DNA of 64,000 nucleotides from Mesodorylaimus sp. YZB2_4 (taxonomy: Eukaryota; Nematoda; Enoplea; Dorylaimida; Dorylaimidae). The translations under genes and the position numbers were made by a program. Shown in pieces: positions 56,218-64,000 of the stretch (the stretch's first letter is position 1; each line of letters starts with the position of its first letter). The stretch covers positions 1 through 64,000 of the forward strand of contig JASANH010000328.1 of assembly GCA_030248295.1 (NCBI GenBank). The letters are read 5' to 3'. The notes under the pieces are model-generated. The model was not told the DNA's origin, searched no databases, and worked only from the letters and a program-made list of their open reading frames with translations.

Positions 56218-58802
56218 ATGACACCTGAATGTATAAAGTACAAAGCAAAAGTCGAGGCAATAGTGAAAAGCGCAGAAGCCAAGCTTATTCTTTATTATGG
56301 GCTGTCCACTTTGGTAAGGAACACGAGATGAGCGATTAGCTCGGGGCGATTAGACGAGCCAAAAACGTCTCACTTTAACTTCCTACTTTTAGACTGAACA
56401 AATGTGGATCTTTGCAGTAGCACTGGCATATGGTCAAGTGGGTGGAAACTTGAGGTTGGCTGGTGCTGCATCATTTGCATCGTCGCTATCAATATTGATT
56501 TTCGGACCTTTAATTGGACAGTGGATAGATTATGCCAATCGACTCAGGAGTAAGCTGTGGTAATCACTAAGCTATATGTCACCCTTGCAGAGGCTGGTTT
56601 TGCTTTGATCTCTCGCACGGAGCAAAACAGCTGAGGCTGCAGGCACGCTACTGTTGATCGAAAGACGTTGTTGGCCAACCTTTTGGGTTTTCGGCGTGGT
56701 GCATACGGTCAACTTCAGCAATACTGACTGACTGTCAGATGTAATACAAGCAGCTCTCATGTTTCGCGTAACCCTCATGCCTGGTGGGTTATCGGCAATG
56801 GGAGGAAATTATTGATCCCCTGGCTGGGAAACGTCAACCCCTCGGGTTGATGTTTCGGCTGCAGGTGTAGTCCTACGCTGGCCCCAGCTGGAGTTCGTGA
56901 GCCTCATTCTAAGCCAAACTAGGTCTTACCAGAAGAAGGTCGAAGCCCTAGGAAGGCTTCATTTAGTCCACGACACCTTGTGCTGACAATGAGTTCATTG
57001 CCAAGCACACAACAGGAGCCTATAGACTCAATTCGGGGAGCGGCTGTGCGGCTCGGTTGTAAGTGGGGTTCTAACGGACCTGCTGGGACTAAAATGCTTA
57101 CAGAGCAGGTCAGACCAGGAGCCCAAACCAGTCACCAACCGATGCCTGCAAACCAAACCAACCCACTCAACCTCGACATCGACCTCGTGCCTGGTCCTGA
57201 CTTACAATAAGGGGGCAGACCGATTCCCTGAACCAGTGCACTGATCGGTGCAGATTAGGACAGTTTATTCGGACATTTTTAAGCCATCCTTATCACATTG
57301 GCCTGCACAAAATTTTCTGCCGTGATAAACACGATAGTACTGGGTTTGACCTTGATTTATATCTCTTCGAAAGCATGGGAATATTCGATATTAGTGGTTC
57401 TAGTGACCATTAGCGTTGTCACGAATACCATGTCTACTCTGGGAACTGCTGCACTAAAGATCATTTTGACGAAAGATTGGGTTGTTGTGATAAGCCAACA
57501 TGACACAAAAGGACTAACAGGTCAGCAGTTTTAAAAACGGGTCTGGCTATATGTACAGCGCATATGTTTGTCCCATTTTTAGAATTCAATACTAAACTTT
57601 TGCAAATTCGATTTTTCGCTTTTTTTGTGTCACCTGTTGTCGCTGGTCAAGTTATAGCTTGGACAAGTATTTCGACCTGTTGCTTCACTGTATCAGTGCT
57701 GGCACTTTTCACATTCCCGTTGGAGCTGACAATACTCCATTCTGTCTATCATTGCGAAATCGGTCTGAAAGAAAAATTATCGCCTCAAAGGCATTCATCG
57801 AGTGCAAGCGATAGCGGCAAGGGCACACACGTTTGCACATTCCTCAGAGGCATGCTGAAGCAACTGACAATAGGCTGGCGGCTATATTGGGGCCAGAGTG
57901 TGTTTCTTGCTGGAATGAGCCTCTCATTAACTTACCTTACCGTCCTTGGACTCGACAATATCACGGACGTGTATGTGTTCAGCCAAGGACTGACGGCAAA
58001 CTGGATCGCATTCGGCAAAGGGTGCGGAGCCATTGCTGGAATTTTAGCTACTGTGGCTTATCCAATAATGAGACAAAGAATAGGCCTCGTCAAAACGGGC
58101 TTGTGCGCCTTGGCACTGGACTTGATTAGCCTGCTGCTGCCGCTTGCGTCCATCGCACTGCCTGGCAGTCCATTCGACCCGATCGGTTATTTCGATCATT
58201 ACAACATTACTACGAAAAATTTCGCCCATTATCTTTCTCAAGGAGTGCGCAGAGCGAACTGGACGCTGCTGCCAAGGGCCAACCAATATGATGATTCAGT
58301 ATACGAGATCGTTCAAGAGAAGTTCAGTGACAAGACGTCGGTCTCCGTGTTTTTGACTGGAGTCGTGATATCCAAATTTGGTAAGTTGGGATGACCCGAG
58401 TAGCCCCCCTCAGCCATAGCGTTCTTTTTAGGAATGTGGATGACTGATCTTGCTGTCAACCAACTATTCCAAGAGAATGTGGTCGCAAACGAGCGTGGCA
58501 TTGTGAGTAGTGTCCAGATTGCTGTTAGCTACTCGCTGGATATGATTAAGAATCTCGCAATCATTAGTTTGCCAGATCCAAAAACATTTGGCCTTCTTAT
58601 TATTACTTCATGGCTAGCACTACTCATGTCTTGTGTTTTTTACTTGCTGTTCATGCGAGGCATTTCTGAGCAAGATAAGGAAAACTTACTTGGACTGGAT
58701 AAAAACAGTAATTACGGATGCATCATCAGCATGAAGTCCCTTTCGTGCTCTGAATTTGCACATTTGAAGTCCAAGACTTTGGATGAATCGAGTCTGCGTT
58801 GA
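56218..58802 (+). CDS. SLC40A1-like: Ferroportin B (SLC40 iron exporter)
   Basis: Five exons (56218-56313, 56393-56549, 57284-57520, 57583-58380, 58432-58802) close in frame to 552 residues. Exons 2, 3 and 4 have exactly the lengths of those in ferroportin A and all intron phases agree. Exon 4 from about 57680 and the shared part of exon 5 are nearly identical to gene A, whereas exons 1-3 and intron 4 are clearly diverged. The TM1 motif reads LSTLTEQMW (Leu for the usual Trp before it). The tail is about 24 residues longer than in A (…ISMKSLSCSEFAHLKSKT…). Intron 2 is 734 bp against 216 bp in A because of an insertion containing a 180-bp-MITE-like core. Both genes look functional. Confidence 0.92.
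56560..57240. mobile_element. Insertion in ferroportin B intron 2
   Basis: Sequence absent from the equivalent 216-bp intron of ferroportin A. It includes the 'ccctggctgggaaacgtcaa' and 'ccctcgggttgatgtttc' core of the 180-bp MITE family near 56815-56870, but clear terminal repeats are not visible. Confidence 0.45.
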
Positions 58803-59929
58803 AGCCACGCGCTGTACGGTGGCTGTAGTTGCAATTTCATACGGTGAATGCTTGTGGCTTGTAGGGGCTAATACCTCAATGCCGTATTTGTGATAAGACT
58901 ACTGTGCCGACGAGTAAATCACTACCGAGGAGTCTTTTCACTGTGATTCTGTGTACCATTCGCATGAAACAAGGGCGACTTGCCGCTCCTGTGGTCACTC
59001 CTTCAGGTGTCTATCCTCTAACTCATACTTGCAGCACTGTACTCTGACCATAAACATGAGAGCTCTGGTAGTAAATTAAGCCTGTAAAGGCAACACAGTG
59101 TCTTTATTGAAGGTATACGTCGACAATAAGAATAGGTACCTTGAAGGGGGTTTTGGGGTGGAGTGTGAAACGTAGCAGCAGTACTGCAATGCACAATACT
59201 GGTAGGTACCTTGTACCTAGGTACCTGGTATATGCCCTTTTGTTATTTGATTCTCATATACTGTATGGTGCACCTAGTGAAAGAGAAAGTCAACCAAGTA
59301 GGCATCGCGCTGACCAAGCGCTTTTCAGGTCCACAGCGATCAGAAAGTGTAATTCGCAAAACTAGTCTCTCTACCCTGTTCTTGCCATTGTATCTGCAGG
59401 ATGCAGTATTAAGCAGGTGACACTTCTTGCTGGTCGTTGAATATACTGCAGATACACTTCAAAATTGCTGACCATTTGATTCAGTGCGCAGCGAGACATT
59501 TGAAACAGATGCAGAACGCTGCTTTGCGACGATAACAAGGTGGATATAATTGGGCTAAAGCGGATGTCAGGATCGCCTGACTGCCCTCACGATAACTAAA
59601 TAAGGAAAGGCACGTTTCAGATGCTAGTTTTGGAGTTCACTCGCCAGACTTTGCGCTCTAATTAACGCAGTTGACTCCAACAACGCCCAGCCCACGCTGT
59701 AAGATTGTATTGACTTTTTATGTTACGGTGTCAAAGTAAGTATATGTGGAGTACAAATGCTCTAATTCAAATGAATTGTAAATACCACCTTTAAAAACGC
59801 CATAACTGCGCTATTTAGGCGGAAGCGCATAACTTTTGACGCCGGCGACTTTAGTTGCGCCTTCAGAAATTGACTGAGAAGAGGTTGCGCCGTGAGGCCA
59901 GTTTTATAACACTGTCGATAATAATTATT
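58803..59929. other. 3' flank of ferroportin B, mirrored at 60.35-61.32 kb
   Basis: Non-coding part of the palindrome's left arm; no gene. Confidence 0.5.
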
Positions 59930-60145
59930 AAGGATTTAGGATTTTTGATAAGGTGGGTTTTGGAAAATGAAAGAGTTAGTATTTATTATGAGAAGATAAT
60001 GATTTAAAAGGTGAGTAGAAGTTTTGTTAGTTGGTGTGTAAAATGAGGAAATTTAGATTAATATTGTCTGTTGGGTTTGGTAAAGAAAGATTAAATATAT
60101 TTATAGTATATGTATTGAAAAATTTGTAAAAGTTCAGCGAGTATT
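59930..60145. other. C-depleted degraded copy near the palindrome turn
   Basis: Aligns to the reverse complement of about 60150-60345 with most cytosines missing; landmarks such as 'aaggtgggttttgg' and 'agaagttttgttagttggtg' survive. It is shorter than its partner (about 120 against 195 bases for the alignable part). Confidence 0.75.
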
Positions 60146-61321
60146 AATATTGAAAATGCTATCAGCCTCATTTTGTAGGCTCCAGGCACCAACTAACAAA
60201 ACTTCTGACACTTTTGCACGCTTGTTCTCTTAAATGGCACAGTTGATCGGGCGTCCTTCTAGTAAGTCAGCCGGTGGCTAACTAGCTTTTGCATTTTCAG
60301 CACCAAAACCCACCTGTGATCCAAAAATACGCTGAAGGATACGCTTAGATGATTTATTATCGACAGGATGTCTAGTAAAATGGCCTCACGGCGCAACTAA
60401 AAACCTCTTCTCAGTCAATTTCTGAAGGCGCAACTAAAGTCGCCGGCGTCAAAAGTTATGCGCTTCCGCCTAAATAGCGCAGTTATGGCGTTTTTAAAGG
60501 TGGTATTTACAATTCATTTGAATTAGAGCATTTGTACTCCACATATACTTACTTTGACACCGTAACCATAAAAAGTCAATAGCATTCGTTACAGCGTGGG
60601 CTGGGCGTTGTTGGAGTCAACTGCGTTAATTAGAGCGCAAAGTCTGGCGAGTGAACTCCAAAACTAGCATCTGAAACGTGCCTTTCCTTATTTAGTTATC
60701 GTGAGGGCAGTCAGGCGATCCTGACATCCGCTTTAGCCCAATTATATCCACCTTGTTATCGTCGCAAAGCAGCGTTCTGCATCTGTTTCAAATGTCTCGC
60801 TGCGCACTGAATCAAATGGTCAGCAATTTTGAAGTGTATCGGCAGTATATTCAACGACCAGCAAGAAGTGTCACCTGCTTAATACTGCATCCTGCAGATA
60901 CTATGGCAAGACAGGGTACGAGAGACTAGTTTTTCGAATTACACTTTATGATCGCTGTGGACCTGAAAAGCGCTTGGTCAGCGCGATGCCTACTTGGTTG
61001 ACTTTCTCTTTCATTAGGTGCACATACAGTATATGAGAATAAAATAACAAAAGGGCATATAAAGTACCATAGGTAACTACAGATTGTGCATTGCAGTACT
61101 GCTGCTACGTTTAATATTCCACCCCAAAACCCCCTTCAAGGTACCTAATTTTATTGTCGACGTATACCTTCAATAAAGACACTGTGTTGCCTTTACAGGC
61201 TTAATTTACTACCAGAGCTCTCATGTTTATGGTCAGAGTACAGTGCTGCAAGTATGAGTTAGAGGATAGACACCTGAAGGAGTGACCACAGGAGCGGCAA
61301 GTCGCCCTTGTTTCATGCGAA

Positions 61322-62285
61322 TGGTAAAGAATAAGTAAAAGATTGTAGTATTTATGTAAGAGTTTATAAAATAGATTGAGAGATTAGCTAAAGAAAGATT
61401 AGTATAAATTGAATAAGAGTAAGGTGGTTAAAGATATTATAAAGTTTATTAAATGTGAATTAGAGAAAAGGGATTATGTATATGATGTAATTATGTTTTT
61501 ATAGTAAGTAAGTTTTTTATTTGTAGAAATGTGATAAAGAAGTAAAAAAAAAGAATGAGAGTGTAGATAAGAATAATAAGAAGGAAATGTTTTTGATTGG
61601 AAATAATATTGAGATTTTAATATATAGAGTAGTAAAGAATTAATATAAATATGTTAATTTTTGAATAGTTGGTTAAGAAGATAGTATAATTTAAAAAGAA
61701 TATGGTAGGGGGGTATTATAATTAAAATTTGATATAATAGTAAAAAAATTTGTATATTTTTAAATTGTATATAATATATATTGGTTTTGAGAGTAGTTTT
61801 GATTTGAGAAAAAATAAATGGAAATTTTTGTAGTATGTTGTAATATAAATAAATGTAATGATAGAGATGAAAGAGAGAGTAATAAGTAGTAAGAAAGTTT
61901 TAAGTATTTCTTTTTGTCTATTATTGGATAAGAAGTAGTAAAATTAGAATGGCTCGATTTGGAATGGATAGTTTGGTAGTTTGGTGAAAATAAGTGTGAT
62001 ATTGTGAGTAAGGAGGTAAGGTAAGTTAATGAGAGGTATTAGAAGAAAAATTTGCAATATAGAGTATTGTAGTTGTTAGGATGTTAGGAATGGAAAGTGT
62101 GTCTTTATTTGATATGAATGTTTGAGGATAATTTTTTTTAGAATTTGAATGATAGAAGAATGGAGTATTGTAGTAAGGGAATGTGAAAAGTGAGATATAA
62201 GTGAGAAAGGTAAATATTGTAGTATAATTAAGGAAAAGGTGAAAAAAAAGGAAAATAATTTGAGTTTAGTATTGAATTCTAAAAT
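61322..62285. other. C-depleted, shortened copy of ferroportin B exons 4-5
   Basis: Aligns along its length to the reverse complement of 57580-58957 (1377 bases reduced to 963). Cytosines are deleted rather than replaced: the partner's 'aatggtacacagaatcacag' reads 'aatggtaaagaataag' here. Islands without C, such as 'agaatggagtattgt' and 'gggaatgtgaaaagtg', are preserved exactly. It cannot encode the transporter. Confidence 0.88.
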
Positions 62286-63639
62286 GGGATATGCGCTGTA
62301 CATATAGCCAGACCCGTTTTTAAAACTGCTACTTGTTAGTCCTTTTGTGTCATGTTGGCTTATCACAACAACCCAATCTTTCGTCAAAATGATCTTTAGT
62401 GCAGCAGTTCCCAGAGTAGACATGGTATTCGTACAACGCTAATGGTCACTAGAACCACTAATATGAGTATTCCATTGCTTTCGAAGAGATATAAATCAAG
62501 GTCAAACCTAATATACTATCGTGTTTATCACGGCAGAAAATTTTGTGCAGGCCAATGTGATAAGGATGGCTAAAAAATGTCCGAATAAACTGTCCTAATC
62601 TGCACCGATCAGTGCACTGGTTCAGGGAATCGGTCTGCCCCCTTATTGTAAGTCAGGACCAGGCACGAGGTCGATGTCGAGGTTGAGTGGGTTGGTTTGG
62701 TTTGCAGGCATCGGTTGGTGACTGGGTTTGGGCTCCTGGTCTGACCTGCTCTGTAAGCATTTTAGTCCCAGCAGGTCCGTTAAAACCCCACTTACAACCG
62801 AGCCGCACAGCCGCTCCCCGAATTGAGTCTATAGGCTCCTGTTGTGTGCTTGGCAATGAACTCATTGTCAGCACAAGGTGTCGTGGACTAAATGAAGCCT
62901 TCCCTAGGGCTTCGACCTTCTTCTGGTAAGACCTAGTTTGGCTTAGAATGAGGCTCACGAACTCCAGCTGGGGCCAGCGTAGGACTACACCTGCAGCCGA
63001 AACATCAACCCGAGGGGTTGACGTTTCCCACCCAGGGGATCAATAATTTCCTCCCATTGCCGATAACCCACCAGGCATGAGGGTTACGCGAAACATGAGA
63101 GCTGCTTGTATTACATCTGACAGTCAGTCAGTATTGCTGAAGTTGACCGTATGCACCACGCCGAAAACCCATAAGGTTGGCCAACAACGTCTTTCGATCA
63201 ACAGTAGCGTGCCTGCAGCCTCAGCTGTTTTGCTCCGTGCGAGAGATCAAAGCAAAACCAGCCTCTGCAAGGGTGACATATAGCTTAGTGATTACCACAG
63301 CTTACTCCTGAGTCGATTGGCATAATCTATCCACTGTCCAATTAAAGGTCCGAAAATCAATATTGATAGCGACGATGCAAAAATGATGCAGCACCAGCCA
63401 ACCTCAAGTTTCCACCCACTTGACCATATGCCAGTGCTACTGCAAAGATCCACATTTGTTCAGTCTAAAAGTAGGAAGTTAAAGTGAGACGTTTTTGGCT
63501 CGTCTAATCGCCCCGAGCTAATCGCTCATCTCGTGTTCCTTACCAAAGTGGACAGCCCGTAATAAAGAATAAGCTTGGCTTCTGCGCTTTTCACTATAGC
63601 CTCGACTTTTGCTTTGTACTTTATACATTCAGGTGTCAT
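62286..63639 (-). pseudogene. SLC40A1-like: Ferroportin B mirror copy (exons 1-3), broken
   Basis: Exon 1 (63639-63544) matches ferroportin B exon 1 in length and frame. Exon 2 (63464-63306) is 159 bp instead of 157 because a T run in the 'tcatttgcatcg' region gained two bases, shifting the frame. Exon 3 ends near 62329, where the donor 'ggtcagcag' has lost bases. Exons 4-5 are replaced by the C-depleted tract. The 734-bp intron 2 with its insertion is mirrored too (about 62570-63300), so the duplication postdates that insertion. Confidence 0.88.
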
Positions 63640-64000
63640 ATTCCTTCTTATTCACTAAACAAAAGTAGGGATATGTCCTTCGCGTCATCTTCGCAAATAC
63701 CTGCTTTTGATGGGTAAAATATAAGCGCGATATGCTGCTGACACGTTTCATAGAAGCCATTACCTAAAGCTGAGGGGACCTCGAGCTGAATCCATGTAGG
63801 CCATCCATTACGGAAGAAAGTGTCGCTTGGGGTGGTTAGAGAGAGAAATTAAAACGAGTAGAAGCATCTCGAACTATCTTATGCATAGCGTGATTAGGAA
63901 GCCAAAACAGACGACGTACTACGTCATTTTCCATATTTTTTGTAATTCATTCTAATCTCTATATTTCAAAATTGGTCTTAGCTATTTTCGGGATCGACCA
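63640..64000. other. Mirror of the ferroportin B upstream region
   Basis: Reverse complement of about 55863-56217 with a few single-base differences; non-coding. Confidence 0.85.

Larger units (their letters stand above)
55863..64000. repeat. Large inverted repeat enclosing ferroportin B
   Basis: Base 55863 pairs with 64000 and the arms converge at about 60.1 kb, so the window ends inside the right arm. Pair sums are about 120277 in the inner part and about 119863 in the outer part; the 414-base drop occurs across 61322-62285, where the right arm is a C-depleted, shortened copy of 57580-58957. A smaller degraded patch sits at 59930-60145. Elsewhere the arms match closely with scattered small indels. 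Confidence 0.93.

Noticed and set aside
61322..62285. Repeat-induced point mutation, bisulfite-like or deaminase editing as cause of C depletion
   Set aside because: Those change C to T and keep length; here the C positions are deleted and length falls by about 414 bases.

Overview
The window is nuclear DNA of an invertebrate animal. Every recognisable gene is split by GT-AG introns (about 50 nt to 2.8 kb), the proteins are metazoan types (SH3-SH2 tyrosine kinase, LIN-7, ferroportin, CstF-64, LCMT1, WH2 actin regulator), and the spacers are full of short inverted-repeat transposons. I cannot fix the phylum; an ecdysozoan is a guess.

Layout. 1-4608 is a large inverted repeat carrying, once per arm, a CstF-64 (CSTF2) fragment, a Cys-rich ORF and a small bHLH gene. 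5.7-8.5 kb (-) is a ten-exon myristoylated SH3-SH2-tyrosine kinase interrupted by two one-base insertions in G runs. 8.5-14.2 kb holds MITEs, tRNA-derived SINEs, a minisatellite and one small membrane-protein gene (-). 14.2-16.7 kb (+) is a secreted PAN-trypsin protease. 18.0-24.0 kb (+) is an intact ten-exon relative of eIF4A in which most catalytic helicase motifs are replaced. 24.3-26.5 kb (+) is LCMT1 and 26.8-29.5 kb (-) the normal eIF4A, tail to tail. 30.3-33.5 kb (-) is LIN-7; 34.8-35.3 kb (+) a CYSTM-like stress protein with a TATA box; 39.2-41.5 kb (+) a multi-WH2 actin-binding protein. 41.5-49.7 kb is mostly non-coding with repeats. 49.7-51.7 kb and 56.2-58.8 kb (+) are two ferroportins. 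From 55.86 kb to the window end is a second large inverted repeat, folding near 60.1 kb, that holds ferroportin B and a broken mirror copy.

Main points of interest. (1) The eIF4A-derived gene at 18-24 kb keeps all ten exons, every intron phase and an open frame, yet DEAD has become NNST, GKT has become GKK and the arginine-finger motif is lost: a candidate 'dead' DEAD-box protein. (2) The second inverted repeat contains stretches that are copies of the opposite arm with the cytosines deleted, which points to base-calling failure on fold-back molecules rather than to biology. (3) The two ferroportins are nearly identical in exons 4-5 but clearly diverged in exons 1-3, as expected from gene conversion. 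(4) Several short transposon families recur here, including a 180-bp hairpin family, and a minisatellite that has grown inside a copy of another dispersed element.

All calls come from reading the sequence. Exon joins were accepted where intron phases and total frame closed.
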